Of a DNA stretch of 30,190 nucleotides, positions 23,906 through 30,114 are shown in pieces (position 1 is the first letter of the stretch; each line of letters opens with the position of its first letter). The notes under the pieces are model-generated. The model did no database searches. It was not told where the DNA came from and saw nothing but the letters and a program-made list of their open reading frames with translations. Source of the stretch: a virus; the IMG/VR virus record IMGVR_UViG_3300021076_000188, positions 1 through 30,190 of that record; one strand, written 5' to 3'. A program made the position numbers and the translations under genes.

Positions 23906-24106
23906 ATGAACCACGCTTTCAGGAAGGCCACCATGGACCCTAGCGCCCATGGATGGCCGGAGGACCCACGGCTACGCATCCCCATTCTTGCCTGGGTTCT
24001 CCGTGACCCGTCCCCTTTTGCACAGAACTATGCCCGTGGGATATGGGATTCCTTCCCCCCGGAGATCCAGGAAGAGTGCAGAACCACCCTGGGGATTCAC
24101 TTGTGA
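23906..24106 (+). CDS. Short ORF directly after RNA copy 2
   Basis: A 66-codon frame, MNHAFRKATMDPSAHGWPED... ending TTLGIHL, starts at the ATG that closes the second RNA element. It contains no HNH, RuvC or other nuclease motif and no signal peptide. An inner ATG (codon 10) is an alternative start. Position suggests it could be a remnant or replacement of the nuclease gene that normally follows such RNAs, but the sequence gives no proof that it is translated. Confidence 0.35.
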   Translation: MNHAFRKATMDPSAHGWPEDPRLRIPILAWVLRDPSPFAQNYARGIWDSFPPEIQEECRTTLGIHL

Positions 24107-24268
24107 CTTTCGGATGTCACAAGTGGACCTATGGCCAGCCCGAATTCCATCCCTGAAAAGGCCATGGCATCCGGGCCTTTTGTTGTGACCCGGCTGTGAC
24201 TCTTTTTAGAATCACCGTTCTAAGTGCTTTGTTTGTAATAGCAATGCAGAAGTCACAAGAAGTCACAA
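24101..24268. promoter_or_regulatory. Cluster of TTGTGAC/GTCACAA boxes, candidate integrase arm-type sites
   Basis: The heptamer TTGTGAC occurs at 24101-24107 and 24183-24189, its complement GTCACAA at 24116-24122, 24252-24258 and 24262-24268, with one-off versions at 24195-24200 and 24478-24484. Repeated short boxes beside a tRNA 3' end and an integrase gene are the hallmark of phage attP arms, where the integrase N-terminal domain and excisionase bind. A 24-kb GC-rich sequence would rarely have five copies within 170 bases. Confidence 0.5.
24156..24181. terminator. Hairpin terminator AAAAGGCC...GGCCTTTT
   Basis: An 8-bp stem (24156-24163 with 24174-24181) with A-run before and T-run after, so it can end transcription on either strand. 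It lies 50 bases after the short ORF that follows RNA copy 2. Confidence 0.7.
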
Positions 24269-24291
24269 ACGGGCGTCAGGGCAAAAAAGGG

Positions 24292-24323
24292 AAAGGCCCG
24301 AAACCTAATGGTTTCGGGCCTTT
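24292..24323. terminator. Strong bidirectional terminator next to tRNA-Met fragment
   Basis: A perfect 14-bp stem, AAAGGCCCGAAACC (24292-24305) with GGTTTCGGGCCTTT (24310-24323), loop TAAT, preceded by a run of six A (24283-24288). On the reverse strand it directly follows the CCA end of the tRNA-Met fragment, the usual arrangement after a chromosomal tRNA gene. Confidence 0.85.
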
Positions 24324-24327
24324 CTTG

Positions 24328-24393
24328 TGGTGGCTGGATGCGGACTCGAACCGCAGACCTAGGGATTATGAGGCCCTCGCTCTACCCACCTAT
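24328..24393 (-). pseudogene. 3' portion of a tRNA-Met (CAT) gene, lacking the 5' acceptor strand
   Basis: Read on the reverse strand: GGTAGAGC (end of D arm), anticodon loop CTCATAA with anticodon CAT, T arm TGCGG-TTCGAGT-CCGCA, acceptor 3' strand TCCAGCC, A and encoded CCA (24328-24330). The 5' acceptor partner GGCTGGA and the usual TAGCTCAG are absent upstream, and the anticodon stem has one mismatch. So it is a truncated or decayed tRNA, either an attachment-site remnant or a dead phage tRNA gene. Confidence 0.65.
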
Positions 24394-24499
24394 CCCCCTG
24401 TGTCCACGAAGAGGTGCCGACTGCTCCATCCAGTGGGTGACATCGCTTGTGCCTGGGCGTTTCCTCGGCCCAAAAGTGTCACAGGAGTGTCATGGCAGC

Positions 24500-24529
24500 A
24501 AAAAGGACCGGATTCCTCCGGTCCTTTTT
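24500..24529. terminator. Strong bidirectional terminator next to tRNA-Pro fragment
   Basis: A perfect 13-bp stem, AAAAAGGACCGGA (24500-24512) with TCCGGTCCTTTTT (24517-24529), loop TTCC. On the reverse strand it follows the CCA end of the tRNA-Pro fragment by 23 bases, as after a genuine tRNA gene. Confidence 0.85.
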
Positions 24530-24552
24530 GTCTCTAACTTGCTGGTTCTAAA

Positions 24553-24602
24553 TGGTCGGGGCGAAAGGATTCGAACCTTCGACCCTCTGCTCCCAAAGCA
24601 GG
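24553..24602 (-). other. 3' half of tRNA-Pro (TGG): probable attachment-site core
   Basis: On the reverse strand: anticodon arm CCTGC-TTTGGGA-GCAG with anticodon TGG, T arm GAAGG-TTCGAAT-CCTTT, acceptor 3' strand CGCCCCG, A and CCA ending at 24553. No D arm or 5' acceptor strand (CGGGGCG) lies upstream. Tyrosine integrases of this kind recombine at tRNA 3' halves and carry an identical copy to rebuild the gene. The integrase gene starts 167 bases away. This is the best candidate for attP or one attachment junction. Confidence 0.7.
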
Positions 24603-24660
24603 ATGGCACTCATTGGCCTGGGTAGGCGCGACAATGGCAATACCTGAAAAATAAGGACTT

Positions 24661-24763
24661 AATGATATTCATCATTGGTGGGGATAGGCGAAAAAATGCG
24701 AAACTCGGCCTGAAGTGTGGCGATAGTGTGGCGACGGGTGTAGTCTATCGCCACAAGGGGAGG
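24661..24763 (+). promoter_or_regulatory. Integrase upstream region with repeats
   Basis: This holds an inverted repeat AATGAT-ATTC-ATCATT (24661-24676), two direct copies of GTGTGGCGA (24715-24723, 24726-24734) and an inverted copy TCGCCAC (24748-24754), then the integrase ribosome site GGGGAGG (24757-24763). The repeats could be integrase/excisionase arm sites on the other side of the core, or an operator that autoregulates int. Confidence 0.5.
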
Positions 24764-24768
24764 AACCG

Positions 24769-26100
24769 ATGCCAAGTGCTGCCGGAGTTTCCACCAAAAC
24801 GCAGATTGAAGCACTTCAACCCAAGGCGACGAACTACCCGGTTCCGGTGGTATCAAAGCGTGGGCAAGCGGTCCGGGGCCTGGCGGTCCAAGTCACCCCT
24901 GCCGGTTGTAAATCCTTCGTCCTACGATTCCGGCTCCTGGGAAAGCAAAAGACGCTGACCCTTGGCAAGTTCCCGGACATGGGCATTGAACAAGCTGTGA
25001 GTCTTGCCCAGGCGAAGTGGAACGACATCCGCGAGGGGCGGAACCCTTCAGACAAGAAGCGGGAAGATCGGCAATCCCTGACGGTTAAGGATTTGGCGGA
25101 ACGCTACATCCTTGAGCACATCAAGCCAAAGGGTGAAGGGTTCGGCATGGAGGCGACCCGGATCATCGCCAAGCACATCCTCCCTGCGATGGGAAGGCTA
25201 TCGCTGGCCCTTGTCGGCCCCGCCGATGTTTCCACTCTGTTGTTCAAAATGAAGGCCACGCCGGTCCAAGCAAACCGAACCCGGAGCATCCTTCGGACCA
25301 TGTTTGGACGAGCTGAGGAATGGGAACTCCGGCCCCTGGGATCCAACCCTGTATCCGTGGTGAAAAATCGGACGGTGGAAAAGAGCCGTGAACGTCGCCT
25401 AACCGACATGGAACTAAAGACCCTTGGAGCAACCTTACGGACTTCTAAGGAACCTTCAGATTACCTTCTGGCGGTGCGGTTGGCCCTTCTGGCGGGGATG
25501 CGGAAAGGGGAGATTGCAGCTTGCCGGTGGTCATGGGTGGACCTGGAGGCCGGGGAGATCCACATTCCGCCTGAGTATCACAAGACGGGCAAGAAGACCG
25601 GGAAGATTCGCGTAGTTCATCTCTGTGATGCCCTGGTGGTTCACTTGAAGGCCACGGCTTCCACCTTGGGATGCCCCTTCGTGGTGCCTGGGAAGCCCAG
25701 GGTGGACAAGGATGGGAAACCTATGCCCTGGGAGCCAATCGTGGCCCTGCAAGCCCCTTGGGAGCGAATCCGTGATGGGGCTGGATTGGCACCCCGGGAT
25801 GAGAAGACCGGCGAATACTTGGATGAGGAACACAATCCCGGATGGCATGACCTCCGGCGGACCTTTGCCAGTGTTGGGGCGGACCTGGGCCTGAAAGGGT
25901 TTGTAGGGGAACTCCTGGGCCACGCCGAGGCCACGGTGACAGACATTTACACGCGGGCCGCCGCCGAACCCCTCCACGAGGCCGCCGAGAAGATCGGGGC
26001 CCGGATTGATGGGATCCTCTCCGGCAAGATCGACCCAGAGAAGGAAGCCCAGGAGCGCCGGGAAGCGAAGGAAGCAAAGATCAAAGGGGCAGTCTCCTGA
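24769..26100 (+). CDS. int: Tyrosine-recombinase integrase (P4/DUF4102 type)
   Basis: 443 residues. The N-terminal DUF4102-like arm-binding domain (GLAVQVTPAGCKSFVLRFRL, KTLTLGKFPDMGIEQAVSLA) spans ~37-95, the core-binding domain ~104-190 and the catalytic domain ~207-405. The catalytic set is complete: Arg245 in GMRKGE, His360 and Arg363 in WHDLRRT, His385 in LLGHAEATV, and Tyr394 in DIYTR. It has a strong GGGGAGG. The Lys/Glu-rich C-terminal tail is normal for the family. It catalyses integration at, and with excisionase excision from, a tRNA 3' end, which fits the tRNA-Pro half just upstream. Confidence 0.95.
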   Translation: MPSAAGVSTKTQIEALQPKATNYPVPVVSKRGQAVRGLAVQVTPAGCKSFVLRFRLLGKQKTLTLGKFPDMGIEQAVSLAQAKWNDIREGRNPSDKKREDRQSLTVKDLAERYILEHIKPKGEGFGMEATRIIAKHILPAMGRLSLALVGPADVSTLLFKMKATPVQANRTRSILRTMFGRAEEWELRPLGSNPVSVVKNRTVEKSRERRLTDMELKTLGATLRTSKEPSDYLLAVRLALLAGMRKGEIAACRWSWVDLEAGEIHIPPEYHKTGKKTGKIRVVHLCDALVVHLKATASTLGCPFVVPGKPRVDKDGKPMPWEPIVALQAPWERIRDGAGLAPRDEKTGEYLDEEHNPGWHDLRRTFASVGADLGLKGFVGELLGHAEATVTDIYTRAAAEPLHEAAEKIGARIDGILSGKIDPEKEAQERREAKEAKIKGAVS

Positions 26101-26401
26101 TGGATCACCCCTAGCCAAGAATGCTGCGCACCTCCGCTGAAACCCTGGGCGATAGGTTGGGTGCGGGAGTCTGTTGTGACTGACCATACAGGCTGGCGAG
26201 CGGACTCGCTACCAGCAGCAGCACAATCATCAGTTCCTCCCCAGAGCTGTTGTTTCGTATTTTTCTAGGGAGAGATATAGAAACTTATATAGTGAAGGCT
26301 GCGGAGCGGCATATCATTTATACTGGGTCATCGGTCAAATGCCAGTATATATACAAACCTATAATATAGTAAGGCCATCAACAGGCCGCTCTGGACCAAC
26401 C
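26101..26401. promoter_or_regulatory. Intergenic region after int, with operator-like inverted repeat
   Basis: 300 bases without a convincing gene. A small hairpin GCGAG-CGGA-CTCGC (26196-26209) may end the int transcript. From ~26250 the sequence turns AT-rich with TATA-like stretches. A perfect 8-bp inverted repeat, TATACTGG (26319-26326) with CCAGTATA (26342-26349) and a 15-base spacer, lies ~50 bases before the AlpA-like gene. It looks like a promoter with a dimer-binding operator for the early operon. Confidence 0.5.
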
Positions 26402-26662
26402 ATGAAAAGTCTTCTCCCAACCCCTCCGACTCCGTCGGACCTTCATGCTCGCGCCGAGGTGGATGACCCCCTTCTGGATCCCAAGGCCGCCGCTGAATAC
26501 CTTGGTCTGAGTGTCCTCACGCTCGCAGACCTTCGTTGCAAAGGTGGTTCTCCGATTTTTTGCAGGGCGGGGAGACTTATCCGCTACCGGAAGTCATCTT
26601 TGGATTCCTGGGTGGATTCCCGTTCCTACTCCTCCACTTCGGAGTATCGGAGGGGGGCCTGA
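26402..26662 (+). CDS. AlpA/excisionase-like helix-turn-helix protein
   Basis: The start at ATG 26402 is taken because upstream in-frame codons cover the operator region. The 86-residue product contains DPKAAAEYLGLSVLTLADLRCKGG followed by RLIRYRKSSLDSWV, the classic pattern of the MerR-like 'helix_turn_helix_17' family of excisionases and AlpA regulators. Such small proteins next to int set directionality (excision) or activate int. It is the first gene of the early operon here. Confidence 0.8.
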   Translation: MKSLLPTPPTPSDLHARAEVDDPLLDPKAAAEYLGLSVLTLADLRCKGGSPIFCRAGRLIRYRKSSLDSWVDSRSYSSTSEYRRGA

Positions 26663-26663
26663 A

Positions 26664-26801
26664 ATGACAGGCACTACCGCTCGGTCTTCCGGCTCTGCAA
26701 CGGTGATCGCCCTTCGTGGCCAAGGGCACCTGGTTGTAGTCCAACCGTGGGAACCCCCGCCGCCCCCCGTTCCCCCTACGGGGCGCGAGACAGCACCATG
26801 A
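26664..26801 (+). CDS. Small Pro-rich protein
   Basis: 45 codons, MTGTTARSSGSATVIALRGQ... with a proline run near the C-terminus (EPPPPPVPP). It starts one base after the preceding stop, behind GGAGGGGGG, and overlaps the prim-pol start by four bases (ATGA). Tight packing and a ribosome site favour a real gene. The content gives no function. Confidence 0.5.
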   Translation: MTGTTARSSGSATVIALRGQGHLVVVQPWEPPPPPVPPTGRETAP

Positions 26802-27298
26802 TAGCCCCGGATGCTGTTCTTTGGCTCCAGGGGCTTGCCGCGATTGGCTGCACCTTCCTGGAGCTGGTTCCCGAAACGAAGCGGACCCGTCGGCCCTGGC
26901 ACTGCTACAGCCAGCAGACGGGTGAGAGGGGTCTTGCCAATGCGCTGCGCTGGCTTGGGCGGGGCTCCGGATTGGGCATCCTGCCGGGGCCTCCGCTCTG
27001 GATCCTGGACGCCGACAGCCCGCACCAAGTGGAGCGCATCACGTCCATTCTCCTGGACGCGCAGCTCATCCCGCTGGTGGTCCAGACTCCCAGTGGGGGC
27101 GCTCATTTCTACTTCCAGTTGCCCGCTGGGTTCCGGCTCGATGGCCTGAAAAATCACCTGTGCCATCCTTATGATGCAGACAGCCACAAGCTCGCCATGG
27201 ACTTCAAATTCGGTCCCCGTTCGCTGCTGGTGGCGCCCGGGACCGTCCGCAATGGCCGACGATACGAACCAACCTCACCCTGGAGAACCCTGCAGTAG
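26798..27298 (+). CDS. Prim-pol (archaeo-eukaryotic primase-type) domain protein
   Basis: The 166-residue product begins at the ATG overlapping the previous stop. The catalytic motifs of bifunctional primase-polymerases are visible: acidic DAD at 71-73 (LWILDADSP), SGGAHFYF at 99-106, and the later DFKFGPRSLLVAPG at 135-148, which contains the third acidic residue. It lacks a fused helicase. The protein would prime or copy DNA for phage replication. It shares one base with the following gene, which carries the usual downstream part of such primases, so the two may be a split primase. Confidence 0.85.
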   Translation: MIAPDAVLWLQGLAAIGCTFLELVPETKRTRRPWHCYSQQTGERGLANALRWLGRGSGLGILPGPPLWILDADSPHQVERITSILLDAQLIPLVVQTPSGGAHFYFQLPAGFRLDGLKNHLCHPYDADSHKLAMDFKFGPRSLLVAPGTVRNGRRYEPTSPWRTLQ

Positions 27299-28095
27299 TG
27301 GATCCGCGCATGTTCCTGCCGGAAGGCAAATTCTGGCGGGAACAGCGCCCGTTCCTGGTGGACCAGCGGCCCCTGAAGGATCGCATCGCCCGCGCCTGCA
27401 CATACCTGAAGACCCAGGCGCCTCTTTCAATCAGCGGGCAGTCCGGGCACAAGACGCTCGCCGCCGTGGCCGCGCACCTGGTCCGGTTCCTGGACCTAGA
27501 TCCCGAGTTGGCCCACCACCTGATGACCCACGGGCAGATCCCCTGGAACAAGCGATGCAAGGATTCCGATGGAAAACCCTTTCCTTGGGCCGCTGGTGAA
27601 CTTTGGTCCGCCTGCGCCGCCGCCGTGGATGCTCTGCCTGCCGCTGGCGTGAAGGCCCTTGAACGGCAGCAGGCCATCCAGGAAGCCAAGGGGAAGCTCG
27701 CCGCCATGGTGGGCCTCCTGAAGGAATCCATCACCCACCCAGGATCGGTCCGGGTGCCAGTTTCCGAAGTCCTGGATGTTTTCGAATGGACGGGACAGCT
27801 GGATCTCACCTCAACAGAATTGGGGATCGAGCTATCAGCCCAGGGAATCCCCCGCGTCCGAGCCACGGGCAAGCGAATCCAGTCAATCGCCGGCCTGAAC
27901 CTTTGGGCGATGCAGTCGGGAATCTTGGAAGCTGGTCGAAAACGGCAGGAAGGCCGTATCCGTGCAGGGTGCCCCTTGCTAGCAGCGCTCCGCTTAATGA
28001 AGCATGAACCTGCTCTAGAGCAAGTTGTGTCCACCATTTCCGTGTCAAGCCGCCAGATAGAGCAAGTTGTGTCCACCATTTCGGAGGTAGCATGA
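27298..28095 (+). CDS. Primase-associated protein (PriCT-like domain plus C-terminal repeat)
   Basis: The 265-residue product starts at GTG 27298, overlapping the prim-pol stop. Segment ~24-100 (LKDRIARACTYLKTQAPLSI..., GHKTLAAVAAHLVRFLDLDP, IPWNKRC) resembles the helical domain after prim-pol in phage and plasmid primases ('RA..YL......I.GQ.GH......A..L...F.L....A'). No Walker motifs are visible, so it is not a helicase. The rest is helical and basic. The last 26 residues contain a tandem EQVVSTIS motif encoded by a 25-bp DNA repeat, possibly a replication-origin element within the gene. Confidence 0.6.
   Translation: MDPRMFLPEGKFWREQRPFLVDQRPLKDRIARACTYLKTQAPLSISGQSGHKTLAAVAAHLVRFLDLDPELAHHLMTHGQIPWNKRCKDSDGKPFPWAAGELWSACAAAVDALPAAGVKALERQQAIQEAKGKLAAMVGLLKESITHPGSVRVPVSEVLDVFEWTGQLDLTSTELGIELSAQGIPRVRATGKRIQSIAGLNLWAMQSGILEAGRKRQEGRIRAGCPLLAALRLMKHEPALEQVVSTISVSSRQIEQVVSTISEVA
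28016..28082 (+). repeat. 25-bp direct repeat at the 3' end of the primase-associated gene
   Basis: TAGAGCAAGTTGTGTCCACC plus ATTTC occurs at 28016-28040 and 28058-28082, 42 bases apart (14 codons, four helical turns). Perfect identity at DNA level, including third codon positions, argues for a DNA function such as iteron-type initiator binding or for a very recent duplication. Confidence 0.75.
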
Positions 28096-28391
28096 GCCTG
28101 AATCGGAATCGAGGGAAAGCCGCTGAACGCGCTGTGGCACTGGCCCTGGACGGCAAGCGTGTCGGCACCCTATCTGGTGAAGATGTCCACTTCGATGGCC
28201 CATTCTCTGCTGAGGTGAAGTCTCGGGGCGCATTCGTCGCCTGTGACTGGATGGAGCAGGCCGTGAGGAATGCACCACCCGGGAAGACTCCGCTTGTGGT
28301 GGTCCACGTCCGAGGCAAGCGCCACGAAAAGGACTTGGTGATTCTTCGTTTGAGTGACTGGCATGGAGGCGGGAATGAACAGGCTGGCTGA
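28092..28391 (+). CDS. PD-(D/E)XK nuclease, Holliday-junction-resolvase-like
   Basis: 99 residues with GGAGG upstream, overlapping the previous stop by four bases. The motif pattern is RNRGKAAERAVA (Glu12), SGEDVHFD (Asp31), then AEVKSR (Glu41-Val-Lys43), the E-D-ExK set of the PD-(D/E)XK fold as in archaeal Hjc-type resolvases and related phage nucleases. A later KTPLVVVHVRG and DLVILRLSDW complete the alpha/beta core. A role in resolving recombination or replication intermediates is likely from fold and neighbourhood. Confidence 0.7.
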   Translation: MSLNRNRGKAAERAVALALDGKRVGTLSGEDVHFDGPFSAEVKSRGAFVACDWMEQAVRNAPPGKTPLVVVHVRGKRHEKDLVILRLSDWHGGGNEQAG

Positions 28392-28536
28392 GTCTGCTTC
28401 TGTCCCCGAGGATCGGTTCATGGCTCCCTCTCGCCCTCAAATATCAAGGCCATGGCGCCCTGAAATTGCCTCTTGGAGACCACTGAGAGGTTCGGCCTGT
28501 AGGGGAGATGCCCGGAGACCCCCGTATGGCAACTGA
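28375..28536 (+). CDS. Small basic protein
   Basis: 53 codons, MNRLAESASVPEDRFMAPSR... ending RRPPYGN, starting behind GGAGGCGGG and overlapping the resolvase stop. It is rich in Arg, Pro and Trp and not recognised. It is supported only by the ribosome site and operon packing. The 3' end overlaps the next gene. Confidence 0.4.
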   Translation: MNRLAESASVPEDRFMAPSRPQISRPWRPEIASWRPLRGSACRGDARRPPYGN

Positions 28537-28741
28537 ACGCCGATTCAAGACCCAGGAAGACGCGCGCCGGGCCCTGGCTTGGGTGTTCCGCGAAGTGGAG
28601 AAAGACCGGATGGAACCCAGCAAAGGGCGGGTGCTCACATACATTGCCTTGTCCATCTCCGGGATCCTGGCCGAGCACGACATCGAACAGAGAATCCAGG
28701 CCCTTGAAGAGGCCATCTCGAAGAAAGGAACGACCACATGA
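28526..28741 (+). CDS. Small helical protein
   Basis: 71 codons from ATG 28526 (GGAG ten bases upstream); an in-frame ATG at 28508 behind GGGGAG is an alternative and gives 77. The protein is charged and helical (RFKTQEDARRALAWVFREVE..., ILAEHDIEQRIQALEEAISK). A dimeric coiled coil is possible. It overlaps the next start by ATGA. Family unknown. Confidence 0.6.
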   Translation: MATERRFKTQEDARRALAWVFREVEKDRMEPSKGRVLTYIALSISGILAEHDIEQRIQALEEAISKKGTTT

Positions 28742-28914
28742 GCAACATCGTCCAGCGCATGAAACGCATCGAAGTATTGGAGAACGCGACCGATGGCTTG
28801 GTCGGCAAGATCATCTGCACCACCGATGGGGCGCATTCACCCGCCGAACTTGGAGCGATGAAGAGCAGGGGGGCCATCGTGGTCCACCTGTCACCAGAAG
28901 ATATCAACCTATGA
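28738..28914 (+). CDS. Tiny protein, paralogue-like to the next gene
   Basis: 58 residues (MSNIVQRMKRIEVLENATDG..., ending VVHLSPEDINL) with AAAGGAA upstream. The N-terminal helix IVQRMKRIEVLE and the following G(K/V)..C..(T/E).DG match the start of the next protein (IIKRIEAIEERTAENNGVAV), suggesting duplication and divergence. Function unknown. Confidence 0.6.
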   Translation: MSNIVQRMKRIEVLENATDGLVGKIICTTDGAHSPAELGAMKSRGAIVVHLSPEDINL

Positions 28915-28962
28915 TTCCCACCTAGGAACACATCAACGCGGCATAGCGAGATTGGAGAAGTG

Positions 28963-29238
28963 ATGAACAAGAACAGCATCATCAAGCGGATTGAGGCAAT
29001 CGAGGAGCGGACAGCGGAAAACAATGGCGTGGCCGTGTGCGCCGAACACCCCGATGGCCGGGTTGATGGAGATCCCGCCATGGTGGCAAAAGCCGGAAAG
29101 GTTCTCCGCTGGGTTATTGTTCAGCCCGCACCCGGGGGCGGCCCCATGACCGAAGAAGCGCTTGAAGCGAAGTACCCCGGCAGACGGGGAAGGCTCGATG
29201 AATGGGATAGGGCGGTTGAGGCGGCCCGTCATCTGTAG
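28963..29238 (+). CDS. Small protein with N-terminal coiled coil
   Basis: 91 residues from ATG 28963 (GTG 28960 is just upstream), with GGAG five bases before. The N-terminal helix IIKRIEAIEERTAE is followed by VAVCAEHPDGRVDG..., a glycine-rich linker and a charged C-terminal helix EEALEAKYPGRRGRLDEWDR. The coding sequence for that last helix is repeated perfectly at the right edge of the window. Family unknown. Confidence 0.65.
   Translation: MNKNSIIKRIEAIEERTAENNGVAVCAEHPDGRVDGDPAMVAKAGKVLRWVIVQPAPGGGPMTEEALEAKYPGRRGRLDEWDRAVEAARHL
29147..29222 (+). repeat. 76-bp direct repeat, left copy (3' part of a small gene)
   Basis: Identical to 30115-30190. The base before differs (A at 29146, G at 30114), so the left boundary is real, while the right boundary is cut by the window edge. 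It encodes TEEALEAKYPGRRGRLDEWD plus RAVEA of the 28963 gene. Confidence 0.9.
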
Positions 29239-29271
29239 ATTAGTGGCCAATAGTGCGGTACACCGGAAACT

Positions 29272-29955
29272 TCAATGGGCTGTCCAGCCCGCCACAATCC
29301 CCCGAATAATTTCCTCTGCCAACATCTGTGGTGGCTTGCGGATGCCTTGATCATATTGGCCAGAGCCAGAATAGAGGAGTTGACCAGATTCCACATCCAA
29401 CACACGAAGAGAAACAGAAACGTACGATTCCGTCCATTGCGTTCCCTGAATCGCAATTTGTTGGGTTACGGCAGGCACGGTTACCCATGATCCATCAGGC
29501 ATGGTGGTCACCCGAGCTGCCGTAATAACTTGAGTCTGATAAGTTGTATCGGTATGCTTTTCGATCATTGAATATTGACCAACAACCCCAACAACAATAG
29601 CATCTACCCCAATCATCTTGCCGAGCTTGATTGCCTGTCCGTCTTCTACTATTCCGGAGTTTGATAGTTTTTGTTCATTAATTAAATCATTAAATCTATT
29701 GCGCTCAATAACGGTAAAACCTGATTGTGCAAAACATTGTGATGCAAGCGCAGAAACGACCTCGCCAGATGTGGAATAGTTTGGAGCATTGGTAAAATTC
29801 ATTATCGCAATTTTATTGTATTTAGCAATATTACTAGAGATGCAAACGCTAGATATAGTAGGCGTTATTGGCTTTGGGGGTTTGCATCCTATGTGGGATG
29901 CTAATGGAAACAACACAACAATCATCAAGCGCAAGACTTCTTGAGCCTTTTTCAT
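29272..29955 (-). CDS. CsgG/TolB-like putative lipoprotein (accessory 'moron' gene)
   Basis: 227 residues on the reverse strand from the ATG at 29955, behind GGAG; the longer frame is not needed. An N-terminal signal (MKKAQEVLRLMIVVLFPLAS) ends at Cys24 in HIGC, an atypical lipobox. The mature part has the CsgG/TolB-type core: IAIMNFTNA, VVSALASQCFAQSGFTVIER, LGKMIGVDAIVVGVV, and a late VSVSLRVLDVESGQLLYSGS. It would sit in the envelope of the lysogen. The gene is clearly AT-richer than its neighbours, faces the other way, and is flanked by a direct repeat, all signs of recent acquisition. Confidence 0.75.
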   Translation of the reverse strand: MKKAQEVLRLMIVVLFPLASHIGCKPPKPITPTISSVCISSNIAKYNKIAIMNFTNAPNYSTSGEVVSALASQCFAQSGFTVIERNRFNDLINEQKLSNSGIVEDGQAIKLGKMIGVDAIVVGVVGQYSMIEKHTDTTYQTQVITAARVTTMPDGSWVTVPAVTQQIAIQGTQWTESYVSVSLRVLDVESGQLLYSGSGQYDQGIRKPPQMLAEEIIRGIVAGWTAH

Positions 29956-30114
29956 TGGTGTCTCCATGGAATGTAAGAGTTGCACCCCAATCATAGATCC
30001 TTGACGGGGAAATGGGGGCATTTCCAGATTCAGGGCCGGGAACCCTGGAGGCACAATGCTCCCGTCTGTTCGCCCGGTACCAGGGACGCTGGTTCACCTG
30101 CTGATTTCAATCCG

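Noticed and set aside
24617-24632. Forward-strand sequence GGCCTGGGTAGGCGCG resembling a tRNA D arm
   Set aside because: It is on the opposite strand to the tRNA-Pro half, so it cannot complete it; likely coincidence.
26339-26401. Extended N-terminus for the AlpA-like gene from ATG 26339
   Set aside because: It would overlap the operator-like inverted repeat and add a non-conserved stretch; the ATG at 26402 gives the normal family length.
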